Shown: positions 40,061 through 48,691 of the stretch, one piece after another
Numbering within the stretch: position 1 is the first letter of the stretch
How the letters are laid out: every line of letters begins with the position of its first letter
Assembly (NCBI RefSeq): GCF_005116465.1
Contig: NZ_SWBM01000001.1
Span: 806,001-870,000 of the forward strand
DNA length: 64,000 nucleotides
Source of the DNA: Robertmurraya kyonggiensis
GTDB lineage: Bacteria > Bacillota > Bacilli > Bacillales > Cytobacillaceae
Direction: 5' to 3'
The notes under the pieces: model-generated
What the model saw: only the letters and a program-made list of their open reading frames with translations
Told to the model about the DNA's origin: nothing
Database searches by the model: none
Position numbers and translations under genes: made by a program

Positions 40061-40156
40061 ATTGCTGTCCGTATCCACCTACAATCGTCCTATTTCTACA
40101 TCTTATCGGCACTTATTAGCGTTACCATAGTCGTTCAGACACATCTTTTGTAATAT

Positions 40157-40173
40157 TGTTATCAAATTGTTAT
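40157..40173 (+). promoter_or_regulatory. WalR box
   Basis: TGTTAT-CAAAT-TGTTAT is an exact match to the WalR direct repeat TGTWAH-N5-TGTWAH, about 95 bp upstream of the LysM-3D gene start. Confidence 0.78.
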
Positions 40174-40266
40174 TCTCGTAAAAGATTTAATATCTCCCTG
40201 TACTTTTTCTGTAAGACAAGTTTGTTAAGATAGTCCACAATAAAGATAAGCCAATGGGAGGCAAAT

Positions 40267-41028
40267 ATGAAAAGAAAATTAGCAACATTTGTGGCAACAA
40301 CAGCGATTTTTACATCAGTGGCAACTACTGCACAGGCACAAGAAGTTACAGTACATAAGGGAGACACAATCTGGGGCTTTTCTAAGGAGTATGGTGTATC
40401 TGTTGATTCTATTAAAAAATGGAACAATCTTTCAAGCGACCTAATCCACCCGAAGGATGTTCTTGTCGTTTCTCCAGAGAAAAAGGTGGTTGTGAAAAAA
40501 GGAGATACTCTTTGGCAGATTGCTAGAGACAACGGAGTAACTGTAGAACAATTAAAAGAATGGAATAATCTCACTTCCGATTTAATTCACCCTGGTTTGA
40601 ATTTGACTATTGAATTAGGGAAAACCAATACAGCACAGTCTACTAGCGCTGGAACAAAGACACCAGCACCAGTACAAAATGCACCAGCGCAAGCTACTAC
40701 ACAAACCAATGCTCAAGCAAGCACAGCTCCTGTTGAAGGAAAAGTAATCACGGTTGAGGCTACTGCCTATACGTCAAGTTGTGAAGGGTGTTCAGGTATA
40801 ACGAGTACCGGCATCAACCTAAAGGAAAATCCGGATGCTAAAGTTATCTCTGTTGATCCAACTGTAATTCCATTGGGCTCTAAAGTGTATGTTGAAGGAT
40901 ATGGCTATGCAACAGCCGCTGATACTGGTGGAGCGATCAAAGGGAACAAAATCGATGTGTTTGTTCCAAATCACGCAGATGCTGTCCAATTTGGACGTAA
41001 ACAAGTGAAAGTAACGATTTTAGACTAA
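40267..41028 (+). CDS. Secreted LysM-3D domain peptidoglycan-binding protein (YocH-like)
   Basis: 253 residues. A signal peptide (about 1-24, ending AQA) is followed by two LysM domains (about 26-68 and 74-116: VHKGDTIWGFSKEYG, VKKGDTLWQIARDNG), a Gln/Thr/Ala/Pro-rich linker (about 120-155) and a C-terminal 3D domain with the three catalytic-type aspartates (TAADTGGAIKGNKIDVFVP). 3D domains relate to lytic transglycosylases of the MltA barrel. The WalR box fits the WalKR wall-turnover regulon, which contains yocH in B. subtilis. The ribosome site is TGGGAGG; a terminator follows. Confidence 0.92.
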   Translation: MKRKLATFVATTAIFTSVATTAQAQEVTVHKGDTIWGFSKEYGVSVDSIKKWNNLSSDLIHPKDVLVVSPEKKVVVKKGDTLWQIARDNGVTVEQLKEWNNLTSDLIHPGLNLTIELGKTNTAQSTSAGTKTPAPVQNAPAQATTQTNAQASTAPVEGKVITVEATAYTSSCEGCSGITSTGINLKENPDAKVISVDPTVIPLGSKVYVEGYGYATAADTGGAIKGNKIDVFVPNHADAVQFGRKQVKVTILD

Positions 41029-41035
41029 ATTATAG

Positions 41036-41069
41036 AAAAGGGCACACTTCAAAAAGTGTGTCCTTTTTC
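41036..41069 (+). terminator. Terminator of the LysM-3D gene
   Basis: AAAAGGGCACACTT / AAGTGTGTCCTTTTT stem, 4-nt loop. Confidence 0.9.
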
Positions 41070-41099
41070 ATGAACTCTAACGACTTTAATCAACAAAGC

Positions 41100-41351
41100 C
41101 TACCAAAACCCAAACGGGACATTTCCGTTCCAACTTTTCAGTACAGTCTTAAATACCTGAAAATGGTACAGAAAATGATCAGCGAGCATTGAACTGTCAT
41201 CACGAAAATCATAGGCAATTAAGAAGTTTTCCAGCATGTCCTCATCGCAATTTTCTCCTAATCCTTTAATCCATAGTTTAAAGGATAGGTCTTCTCCTAG
41301 TTTCCCAAGACCACAACTATCAAAAGTTGATTGAATTTGTTCTTTATTCAT
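41100..41351 (-). CDS. Hypothetical protein, 83 residues
   Basis: Not recognised. ATG at 41351 follows AAAGGATGAGTAG on the minus strand. The product is soluble and acidic with two Cys (residues 13 and 35), a Trp-Ile-Lys-Gly segment, and a C-terminus rich in aromatic residues (FLYHFQVFKTVLKSW, FGFW). No membrane segment or repeat. It stands alone between two plus-strand genes. Confidence 0.65.
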   Translation of the reverse strand: MNKEQIQSTFDSCGLGKLGEDLSFKLWIKGLGENCDEDMLENFLIAYDFRDDSSMLADHFLYHFQVFKTVLKSWNGNVPFGFW

Positions 41352-41609
41352 CTACTCATCCTTTAAATTAATAGTGTTTACAAGATTCCATTATATTCAA
41401 GCGTAGCTTGTTCGATAAGGCTTACTCCATAAACGGGCAGGGGCAAATCTACTATTTTTTGCACTTTTCCTGTGTAGCTTGTCTATTATATAGTGAAGTT
41501 TATTTTTATGGATTATACATTTTAGGGACATGTGATTGTTTGGGAGGGAGATCACAGAGAGCCACCATTACATTATGAATGAATGAAAGTTGAAAGGAGT
41601 ATAGGACAA

Positions 41610-42554
41610 ATGGAAAAGGAACTGCGTGATCTTTTTGATACTTTAAAAAAACTAGGATTTCCAAAAGTATTAAGCGATAATTTTTCGAAACTTGTGGAGT
41701 CCGGTGCGTCGACTGAACCAACTGAATTACTGGGCAAGCTCAGAGAGTTTGATCTCTCGAAGGAATTGACAGAATTTGTAGGAATTATGGTCAAACAACG
41801 TGCCCAAAATGAGTTGAAAGAGGTATTGGATAAAACCTTGAAACTTGCACTTCCAGAAGAGCTAAGAGGGGTGTTGAATCGGATTATGGAAGGGTCAACC
41901 ACATTTGATTGGCAAGGTTTTTATGAGAAATTAAGAAAAGTTGGTTTTTTAACAGAGTTTAAATTAAATGAACAAATCCACAATAACTTAAATCGCAAAG
42001 AAATTGTTGAATCCCTCAATCAATTTTCATTTGTATACGCAGATCTGCTACAAGACTTAAATGAATTTGTTGAATTGATTTCCGGTCCATTAAACCTACC
42101 GACGAAAAATGATGTAGCAAATGTCGCAAAGCTCGCCATTCAACACGAAGAAAAGCTTAATGAGATTGAAGAACAGCTTTCTAGTCTCAATCAATTTTTG
42201 AGGGAAAAATTCTCTGAAGATGTGCAACCCGTAACAGCTGTAAATCCAGTCACTTCTGAAAAAACTCAACCCGTTAAAGTAGCACCAAAAGTTTTTGAAG
42301 ATGTTTCTACGGTTAAAGAATCACCAAAAACAGTTGCGGCTAAAACTGTTAAAGAATCAACAAAGTCACGAGCAACAAAACCTACTTTAGACGCAAGTGA
42401 AAAACAAAAGAGAAGGATACTCCTACAAAGTATGCTACAACCATCCAATGACTTATTAGGTCCGGAAAATTTAGATGATTTATTAAGTCGTAATCAACAA
42501 TTGAGTATTAGTGATCTGTTGGGTAGTCAAGTCCCTTTTGGTCGTAAGGAGTGA
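41610..42554 (+). CDS. PhaR/PhaE-like subunit of class III/IV polyhydroxyalkanoate synthase
   Basis: 314 residues from ATG 41610 after GAAAGGAG; an ATG nine codons earlier overlaps that site. Mostly helical and charged. The part around residues 140-210 (YADLLQDLNEFVELISGPLNLPTKND then KLNEIEEQLSSL, quoted in part) resembles the end of PhaR/PhaE, where a conserved LPTK-type turn precedes a coiled coil. A Lys/Thr/Val-rich linker (about 215-265) and a C-terminal conserved-looking block (SDLLGSQVPFG) follow. B. megaterium PhaR is only about 200 residues, so this is a longer version. The next gene is phaC-like, 7 bp on, which supports the call. Confidence 0.65.
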   Translation: MEKELRDLFDTLKKLGFPKVLSDNFSKLVESGASTEPTELLGKLREFDLSKELTEFVGIMVKQRAQNELKEVLDKTLKLALPEELRGVLNRIMEGSTTFDWQGFYEKLRKVGFLTEFKLNEQIHNNLNRKEIVESLNQFSFVYADLLQDLNEFVELISGPLNLPTKNDVANVAKLAIQHEEKLNEIEEQLSSLNQFLREKFSEDVQPVTAVNPVTSEKTQPVKVAPKVFEDVSTVKESPKTVAAKTVKESTKSRATKPTLDASEKQKRRILLQSMLQPSNDLLGPENLDDLLSRNQQLSISDLLGSQVPFGRKE

Positions 42555-42561
42555 TGAATGA

Positions 42562-43593
42562 ATGGGATTGGTAGAAGAAAAACAAAGATGGGAAAGGTTT
42601 TTAAATGTATGGCGAGAGGAACCACCGAAGGGAGCCGAGACAGAACGAGTGGCAATTTGGAAACTTAATAAGGCTACTCTTTGGTATTATCCAGCTGTAA
42701 ACAAAAGATATGCTACACCAATCTATCTTATTTATAGTTTAATTAATAAGGCTACAATACTAGACTTATATTCTGGAAGCAGTGTAATTGAAGCATTAGT
42801 TAATGAAGGATTTGATGTCTATCTAATTGATTTCGGGATACCAGGCTATGAAGATAAAGATTTAACGATGGATGACTACATTGTTAAATATATTCAAAAT
42901 GGAGCAAAAAGGGTGTTAAGACATTCTGGGGAAGATGAACTAACCGTGATTGGTTTTTGTTTAGGAGGAACATTAGCAGCTATGTATGCAAGCATAGCAG
43001 AAGAGCCGATTAAAAATTTGATACTAGATGTAGCGCCCATTGATTTTTCAGTATGGCCAACTTTCAGTGAGTGGATTCAAGCGTTAAGAGCGGAAGAGTT
43101 AGGCTTCGACCGTTTAATTGAAACAGTAGGCTTAATTCCAAGTCGGCATATGGAGGCGGGGGTTCGAATCATTACATCCCCTATGTATTTGAGTCCGTTT
43201 CTCTCCCTGTTAAATAAGGCAAATAATGAACCATATGTGGGAAAATGGCGAGCCTTCCGTAGATGGACTAAAGAACATATCCCTATGCCTGGAGGAGTAC
43301 TAAATCAATTGTTGACTGATTTCGTAAGAGGCAATAAATTAGTGGAAGGGACAATGATTGTGGATGGGAAAAGGGCAGACTTGTCTAACATTGAAGCAAA
43401 TTTACTTGTAATTGCTTCGACCTATGATCGACTTGTTCCAAAAGAAACAACGATGAAGATTATGGACCTAGTTTCGAGTGAGGATAAAACCTATCATGAG
43501 CTTCCGGGCGGTCATGCTACCTTAACAAATAACGGCAAACTCCCTGATTATCTGCAAAACTGGGTACCAGAACGATCAAATCCTTTATATTAA
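42562..43593 (+). CDS. phaC: Polyhydroxyalkanoate synthase PhaC, class III/IV type
   Basis: 343 residues (B. megaterium PhaC about 362) of the alpha/beta-hydrolase PHA synthase family. Lines with PhaC throughout: VAIWKLNKATLWYY, TPIYLIYSLINKATILDL, DVYLIDFGIPGYED, MDDYIVKYI. The lipase-like box is GFCLGG with the catalytic Cys; Asp is in STYDRLVP and His in PGGHATL. It polymerises hydroxyacyl-CoA into storage granules together with the preceding subunit. phaA, phaB, phaP and phaQ are not nearby. A variant function cannot be excluded, since the sequence is clearly diverged from B. megaterium. Confidence 0.8.
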   Translation: MGLVEEKQRWERFLNVWREEPPKGAETERVAIWKLNKATLWYYPAVNKRYATPIYLIYSLINKATILDLYSGSSVIEALVNEGFDVYLIDFGIPGYEDKDLTMDDYIVKYIQNGAKRVLRHSGEDELTVIGFCLGGTLAAMYASIAEEPIKNLILDVAPIDFSVWPTFSEWIQALRAEELGFDRLIETVGLIPSRHMEAGVRIITSPMYLSPFLSLLNKANNEPYVGKWRAFRRWTKEHIPMPGGVLNQLLTDFVRGNKLVEGTMIVDGKRADLSNIEANLLVIASTYDRLVPKETTMKIMDLVSSEDKTYHELPGGHATLTNNGKLPDYLQNWVPERSNPLY

Positions 43594-43686
43594 ATTGGGT
43601 TGACATTTTGGTGAAAACCCATTATATTTTAGGAAATGAACCGAAACCCAAGTAAATAACTCGGAAAAATTGCCTTTTGGTCGACC

Positions 43687-43743
43687 AATGGCTCCTTTAA
43701 TGATTACGTTGTGATTACGTAAACATTTAGGAGCCATTTTTGT
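43687..43743 (+). terminator. Long hairpin terminator of the pha pair
   Basis: AATGGCTCCT / AGGAGCCATT outer stem with an extended inner pairing (TTACG / CGTAA), followed by TTTTTG. Confidence 0.8.
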
Positions 43744-43775
43744 TTAGTTTTTGAAAATGGAAAGGAGAGGTGCAA

Positions 43776-43979
43776 ATGGGAAAACTTCTTCGTCATGCCG
43801 TTGAAAAACGACGAAAGGAATTAATTTGTAAGCTGTATCCACATTTTGTCATACGGAAAGAGGATAAGGAACTGTATGAATTATCTTTATCCGAATTAGA
43901 GAATGAATATAAAAAACTAAAGTCAGAACTACATCCCCATAGTGAATTCGAATCAATTCATTGGAGCCATAAATATTAG
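43776..43979 (+). CDS. Fur-regulated basic protein A-like small protein
   Basis: 67 residues from ATG 43776, after AAAGGAGAGGTGCAA. It resembles FbpA: an N-terminal LRHAVEKRRKELICKL helix and the RKEDKELYELSLSELENEY motif. FbpA in B. subtilis is part of the iron-sparing response with the sRNA FsrA. I saw no Fur box in the 100 bp upstream, so iron control is not shown. Hairpin terminators lie on both sides. Confidence 0.7.
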   Translation: MGKLLRHAVEKRRKELICKLYPHFVIRKEDKELYELSLSELENEYKKLKSELHPHSEFESIHWSHKY

Positions 43980-44015
43980 AGAGCCCTGATTCAGTAAACT
44001 GGGCTCCTTTCTTTC
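43980..44015 (+). terminator. Terminator of the FbpA-like gene
   Basis: GAGCCC / GGGCTC outer stem (with internal ATT/AGT pairing), followed by a T-rich run. Confidence 0.72.
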
Positions 44016-44127
44016 TTTTAATTGGAATTTAGAAAACAATCAAAAAAATCAAATCATTTAATTAGCAAAACTGAAAATAAAGGTTTATATTTAAAATTGA
44101 AAATGACGAAGGGAGGCTGTTTACACT

Positions 44128-45063
44128 ATGCCGAATACGCGAATTGGAAAAACGCACTTACATGTCAATCCGATTGGATTAGGTGCAAATGCCATCGGAG
44201 GACACAATATCTATGAAAATATTGATGAGGAAGTTTCCAAAAAGATTATACATACTGCTGTCGATCATGGGATGAACTTTATTGATACAGCTTACTTCTA
44301 TGGACTTGGCCGTTCAGAGGAGTTAATTGGGGAAGTGATGAAGGAACATGGGAATCGGGAGGATTTTGTCATTGCCTCAAAAGCATCTTATACGTTTGTA
44401 GATGGCAAGGTCGTTCATAATAACGATCCTGATTTTCTTACACAAAGCGTTGAAGAAGCTTTAAAGAGATTGCAAACTGATTATATTGATTTGTTTTACG
44501 TTCATTTTCCTGATGAGGCTACTCCGAAATATGAAGCAATTGGAGCTTTGCAGAGATTAAAGGAACAGGGGAAAATCAGAGCGATTGGCGTTTCTAATTT
44601 TTCATTAGAGCAATTAAAAGAAGCGAATCAAGATGGATATGTAGAAGTGCTTCAATCTCATTACAATTTGTTCAATCGGGCAGCCGAACAAGAAATTTTC
44701 CCATATGTTGCAGAAAAACAAATTTCTTATGTTCCATACTTTCCATTAGCGAAAGGGCTTCTGACTGGAAAATATACAAGAGAAACACAGCTAACAGCAA
44801 GTCAAAAGAAACATCCTTTATTTAAAGAAGAAGTCTATTTTAGCCATTTAGAAAAAATTGATCATTTACATGAAATTGCTCGAGAAAAGAATTCAGAGGT
44901 CGGGCATATCGTTCTTGCTTGGTATTTAACAAGAGACGCGATTGATGCAGTGATTCCAGGAGCGAAAACACCAGAGCAAATCATCAACAACATTAAAGCT
45001 GGTGAAGTCAAATTAACAGAATCTGAGATTGCTAGAATTGATAAGATATTTTCAACTAATTAA
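44128..45063 (+). CDS. Aldo/keto reductase, IolS-like
   Basis: 311 residues, closely patterned on B. subtilis IolS (310): IGLGANAIGGHN, FIDTAYFYGLGRSEELIGEV with the catalytic Asp and Tyr, DYIDLFYVHFPDE with the catalytic-site His, GVSNFSLEQLKEAN, and PYFPLAKGLLTGKY. NADPH-dependent reductase of the AKR11 type; the natural substrate is unknown. The start follows AGGGAGG. A second reductase and an FMN reductase follow closely (14 and 18 bp), so this is a three-gene redox operon. Confidence 0.88.
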   Translation: MPNTRIGKTHLHVNPIGLGANAIGGHNIYENIDEEVSKKIIHTAVDHGMNFIDTAYFYGLGRSEELIGEVMKEHGNREDFVIASKASYTFVDGKVVHNNDPDFLTQSVEEALKRLQTDYIDLFYVHFPDEATPKYEAIGALQRLKEQGKIRAIGVSNFSLEQLKEANQDGYVEVLQSHYNLFNRAAEQEIFPYVAEKQISYVPYFPLAKGLLTGKYTRETQLTASQKKHPLFKEEVYFSHLEKIDHLHEIAREKNSEVGHIVLAWYLTRDAIDAVIPGAKTPEQIINNIKAGEVKLTESEIARIDKIFSTN

Positions 45064-45077
45064 GGAGCTGGATGTGG

Positions 45078-46025
45078 ATGGAATATCGTCGTTTAGGTAA
45101 TACAGGCTTAAAGGTAAGTGAAATCAGTCTTGGTAGCTGGCTAACCTATGGTGGCTATGTTGAAGAGCAGAAGGCTACAGCTTCTATTGATAAAGCATAT
45201 GAGCTTGGAATTAATTTTTTCGATACTGCGAATGTGTATATGCGTGGAGAAGCTGAGAAGGTGGTTGGAAAAGCTCTTAGCCAGTATGAGAGAAGTTCTT
45301 ATGTATTGGCAACCAAGGTCTTTGGAAAAATGGGTGATGGTCCTAATGATGCTGGACTGTCTCGAAAGCATATTATTGAGCAATGTCATGCTAGTTTAAA
45401 AAGACTAGGTACAGATTATATTGATATCTATTATTGTCACCGATATCACATTGAAACTCCGTTAGAAGAAACTTTACGTGCATTGGATGATTTGGTTCGG
45501 CAAGGGAAAGTACTATATGTAGGTGTCAGTGAATGGACGGCTGAGCAAATGACAGAAGCGGTTCATTTGGCAGATAAAAAGCTCCTTGATCACATTGTTG
45601 TCAACCAACCAAACTACAGTATGCTTCATAGAAACATAGAAAAGGAAATTATTCCTGTATCTGAAAAACACGGTATTGGTCAGGTTGTATTTTCTCCCTT
45701 AGCTCAAGGAGTTTTAACAGGGAAATATAAGAAAGGGGAAGCTGCTCCAGCAGGTAGTCGCGCTTCTCAAGAAAACTATAGCAATCTATTTGGTGTATTG
45801 AATGATCAAAATTTGGATAAAGTAGAAAATCTGAAGATTGTAGCTGAGAAAGAAAGTTTAACTTTATCACAGCTTGCAATTGCATGGATCTTAAGGCAAG
45901 CAAATGTAGCGAGTGCATTAGTCGGAGCAAGTCGTCCAGAGCAACTTGAAGAGAATGTCAAAGCATCAGGTGTTAAGCTCAGTAAAGATACACTTCTACA
46001 AATAGAAGAGATTTTATCAGTCTAG
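45078..46025 (+). CDS. Aldo/keto reductase, K+ channel beta-subunit type
   Basis: 315 residues from ATG 45078 (9 bp after AAGGAG; ATG 45072 is too close). The catalytic tetrad parts are visible: FFDTANVYMRGEAEK, KVFG with the Lys, and YCHRYHIETP with the His. NADP site: FSPLAQGVLTGKY and GASRPEQLEENVKAS. It resembles the Kv-beta-like AKR subfamily (YajO/YhdN type). Co-transcribed with its two neighbours; the substrate is unknown. Confidence 0.87.
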   Translation: MEYRRLGNTGLKVSEISLGSWLTYGGYVEEQKATASIDKAYELGINFFDTANVYMRGEAEKVVGKALSQYERSSYVLATKVFGKMGDGPNDAGLSRKHIIEQCHASLKRLGTDYIDIYYCHRYHIETPLEETLRALDDLVRQGKVLYVGVSEWTAEQMTEAVHLADKKLLDHIVVNQPNYSMLHRNIEKEIIPVSEKHGIGQVVFSPLAQGVLTGKYKKGEAAPAGSRASQENYSNLFGVLNDQNLDKVENLKIVAEKESLTLSQLAIAWILRQANVASALVGASRPEQLEENVKASGVKLSKDTLLQIEEILSV

Positions 46026-46043
46026 TAAAGGTGGTACGAACAA

Positions 46044-46583
46044 ATGAAAATCGTTGCACTAGTAGGTAGTACAAGAAAAGATTCGTTGAATTTAAGCTTG
46101 GTGAATACTCTACAAGTACGATATGGAGAAAAAGTGAAGATTTCGATAGCAAATATTGCAGAGCTTCCTTTTTACAATCAAGATGATGAAAACAATCCAG
46201 GTGAAGTAGTAACGAAGTTTAAAGAAGAAATTGCGAATAGCGATGGAGTTCTGATTGCAACTCCTGAATATAACTGGACGATTCCAGGTGTGTTGAAAAA
46301 TGCATTAGATTGGATCTCACGAGTAGATAAAGTATTAGTAGGGAAACCAGTTATGATTGTTGGGGTTTCTGCTGGACAGGTTGGAACATTGAGGGCTCAA
46401 TTGCATCTACGGCAAATCCTAGCAAGTCCTGGACTTTCTGCAAATGTATTACCTGCAGCCGGCAATGAAGTTCTTGTTAATTTTGGACCAAGTAAGTTTA
46501 AGGATGGATTACTCATTGACGAGTCAACATTAAACTTTATCGATGGCGTTTTCGAACGTTTTATTGATTGGGCGAAGAAATAA
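46044..46583 (+). CDS. NAD(P)H-dependent FMN reductase
   Basis: 179 residues of the flavodoxin-like FMN_red family: phosphate loop GSTRKDSLNLSLV near residue 7, ATPEYNWTIPGVLKNALDW with the conserved PEYN, and a C-terminal helical end. This family includes azo, chromate and quinone reductases. It is the last gene of the aldo/keto reductase operon, which suggests a joint detoxification or redox role; that is inference. Confidence 0.88.
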   Translation: MKIVALVGSTRKDSLNLSLVNTLQVRYGEKVKISIANIAELPFYNQDDENNPGEVVTKFKEEIANSDGVLIATPEYNWTIPGVLKNALDWISRVDKVLVGKPVMIVGVSAGQVGTLRAQLHLRQILASPGLSANVLPAAGNEVLVNFGPSKFKDGLLIDESTLNFIDGVFERFIDWAKK

Positions 46584-46589
46584 TGAAAA

Positions 46590-46620
46590 AACATTGCTTG
46601 GACGCCCAAGCGATGTTTTT
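46590..46620. terminator. Terminator after the redox operon
   Basis: ACATTGCTTGG / CCAAGCGATGT stem with TTTTT; also usable by the convergent ArsR gene. Confidence 0.85.
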
Positions 46621-46939
46621 AATTATCCTCATTCTCCACCACATGCTTCAGAATGGAAAGCTTATTGCTCCAGAACTGCTCGTAATATGCTAGCCAATCT
46701 TTTAATTCCTTGAGTGGTTCAGGATGGAGTTGATATATTTTTTCTCTTCCAACCTTTCGACCACTCACCAATTTTGCTTCTGAAAGTATATGAAGATGCT
46801 TGGCTACCGCAGTACGACTAATTGGAAAATGGGAACTGATTTCAGAAATCGGTAATTCCTTATGGGCGAGTAATTTCAGAACATCGCGCCGTGTTGGGTC
46901 AGCAATCGCTTGAAAGACATCATGTTTCGCAGCGTTCAC
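46619..46939 (-). CDS. ArsR-family transcriptional regulator
   Basis: 106 residues, winged helix-turn-helix: AIADPTRRDVLKLLAHKE, ISEISSHFPISRTAVAKHLHIL and the wing KVGREKIYQLHPE. No ArsR-type metal-binding Cys pair is present, so it probably senses something other than arsenite. GTG start directly after the stop of the SRPBCC gene (TAAGTG). Such regulator/SRPBCC pairs are common. Palindromes in the operon promoter suggest autoregulation. Confidence 0.9.
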   Translation of the reverse strand: MNAAKHDVFQAIADPTRRDVLKLLAHKELPISEISSHFPISRTAVAKHLHILSEAKLVSGRKVGREKIYQLHPEPLKELKDWLAYYEQFWSNKLSILKHVVENEDN

Positions 46940-47356
46940 TTAGCTTTCCACAACCGTTTTAAGCTTATTGACAATTCCAACCCAACCACCATTCATGCGA
47001 TCGCGAATAACCGAAGCGTCTTCACCAGCTTTTGGAACGACTGCATCTGGCGTTTTCCAACCGCCATGTATCACCGTAAATTCAGTATGTTCACCTACTT
47101 CTTTTAAAATAAATGACACAACCCAGCCATCTGTGTCCCAAGCGAATTTAATAAGATGGGGCTCGTCTACCTCTAGAACCTTACAAGGAGATGGTCCAAA
47201 AGGGGACTGAATATGAAATTCATGACCTTCCTCTAATCTAAAATCACTTGGCATGAACCATGTACCAATTCCGTCTGCTGTTGAAACCTTTGCCCATACT
47301 TTTTCGATAGGAGCCTCAATGAGGATTGTTTGATTAATATCTTGTACCGTTGCCAA
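46940..47356 (-). CDS. SRPBCC (AHSA1-like) domain protein
   Basis: 138 residues from TTG 47356, which follows AAGAAGGAATACAA; an in-frame ATG at 47422 lies inside the promoter and is rejected. The AHSA1/START-like pattern is clear: [31 protein letters not shown] and the C-terminal [13 protein letters not shown] helix. Such domains bind hydrophobic ligands; the function here is unknown. It is the first gene of an operon with the ArsR regulator. Confidence 0.88.
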   Translation of the reverse strand: MATVQDINQTILIEAPIEKVWAKVSTADGIGTWFMPSDFRLEEGHEFHIQSPFGPSPCKVLEVDEPHLIKFAWDTDGWVVSFILKEVGEHTEFTVIHGGWKTPDAVVPKAGEDASVIRDRMNGGWVGIVNKLKTVVES

Positions 47357-47384
47357 TTGTATTCCTTCTTTCTTTTTTAAAATG

Positions 47385-47437
47385 AAACCATTTGGTTTTA
47401 TATTTGCATCATATAACACCAATTGGTTTCATGTCAA
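47385..47437 (-). promoter_or_regulatory. Promoter with two palindromic operators, SRPBCC-arsR operon
   Basis: On the minus strand: -35 TTGACA (47437-47432), 18-bp spacer, -10 TATGAT (47413-47408). One palindrome, AAACCAATTGGTGTT (47429-47415), fills the spacer. A second, AAACCAAATGGTTT (47398-47385), lies just downstream of the start of transcription. Both have the core AAACCA-N2-TGGTTT, a likely ArsR-protein site. Confidence 0.72.
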
Positions 47438-47536
47438 CGTAAAGTTTTACTGTTCAATTTGAAGATACAAATAGTATTATTAGGTAGAGATACCATACAT
47501 ATACATTTATTCTTTGAAAGAAAGGAGTAACCAATC

Positions 47537-47713
47537 ATGATGGCATTTTCATTTTTCCCAATGTTAATGATGCTTTTTTATCTAGCGGCAATTGGATTTT
47601 CGATTTGGTTTGCTTTAAGTCTAATCAAAGCACAGAGAGAGCGAAATGAAATATTAAATGAAATTTCAGCTAAGCTTGAACAAAAATCGGATATAAAGAA
47701 AGATGAATTGTAG
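47537..47713 (+). CDS. Small single-span membrane protein, 58 residues
   Basis: ATG 47537 follows AAAGGAGTAACC. The N-terminal half is a Met/Phe-rich hydrophobic segment (residues 3-28: MLMMLFYLAAIGFSIWFALSL within it), and the C-terminal half is charged helix (QRERNEILNEIS, KLEQKSDIKKDEL). No family recognised. Translation signal and design are good evidence that it is real. Confidence 0.7.
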   Translation: MMAFSFFPMLMMLFYLAAIGFSIWFALSLIKAQRERNEILNEISAKLEQKSDIKKDEL

Positions 47714-47862
47714 AAAACGTGTCCTTCATGAACAATGGGGGACATGTTTTACTTTTACCTGCTAAAAACATTCCCGTTTTTTCCAGAAAAGTGGTTATTT
47801 ATATAAACAATTCTAAATAAATGGTATAATTGGAAAACATCGAAGATAAGGAGAACTAGATT

Positions 47863-48621
47863 ATGGATACAATTACATTTAAGAATATATTCTATCGTGG
47901 ACGAATAGTATTTGAGGATGAGTTAATCAGACACTATCATACTGAAGAATTGCTAGTTTACTATTCTGGGAATTTTCTGCAGTTTAAGAGAATGCCTCGG
48001 ATAGACGAATGGCTTCGAGCATTTGAGTATTTAAGAGAATTCCATGTGAAAAATGGACAGAATCATGTGAAGTTCCTTTTTCCAGAAAATGAAGAGACTC
48101 CCGAAGAATTATTACATACGATGAAGAGCTCAGGATTTGATATTGGATTTCTGGAATTGTATGGGATTGAGCCGAGCAAATTTCCAGTAGCTCCTGTTAA
48201 TTCAAGGATAAATGTGCAAAAGGTAACAGAAGAAAATTGGCAGGATTTTGCACAGTTGAACTTTGAAGTGGATTCTAAGTTTGGTGAAGCATTCGCACTA
48301 GGGAAAAGAGACATGCACAAGCGGAATTTGGCTGATGAGCGATTCCTTCAGCTTATTGCTTATTATGACAACATGCCAGCTGGAACTGTTGACATAATAA
48401 TTGGGAAGAATACGGCAGAGATCGATGGGTTGGTTGTTCTAGATTCCTATCAGAAAAAGGGGATCGGAACCCAGCTTCAGCAATTTGTTATGAATGAATT
48501 TCCCGATAAAACAGTCATCTTAGTAGCAGATGGAGAAGATACACCGAGAGAAATGTACAAGAAACAGAACTACCAATATCGAGGAAAAAAGTATGAAGCA
48601 TTGAAAGTATTTTCCGATTAA
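47863..48621 (+). CDS. GNAT-family N-acetyltransferase
   Basis: 252 residues. The N-terminal half (to about 110) is a GNAT-like lead domain without obvious CoA motif. The C-terminal half carries the acetyl-CoA site VLDSYQKKGIGTQLQQFV (Q-x-x-G-x-G/A type), followed by MYKKQNYQYRGKKYE. It matches a Bacillaceae subfamily with an extra N-terminal domain (DUF5613-like, by memory). The substrate is unknown. Start after AAGGAG; stands alone. Confidence 0.82.
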   Translation: MDTITFKNIFYRGRIVFEDELIRHYHTEELLVYYSGNFLQFKRMPRIDEWLRAFEYLREFHVKNGQNHVKFLFPENEETPEELLHTMKSSGFDIGFLELYGIEPSKFPVAPVNSRINVQKVTEENWQDFAQLNFEVDSKFGEAFALGKRDMHKRNLADERFLQLIAYYDNMPAGTVDIIIGKNTAEIDGLVVLDSYQKKGIGTQLQQFVMNEFPDKTVILVADGEDTPREMYKKQNYQYRGKKYEALKVFSD

Positions 48622-48691
48622 GAATTTTGCACATCAGTAAATTTAGCTCCTGTGCGATATAATAAAGATATAGTGAAAGGGGAGTCTATAG

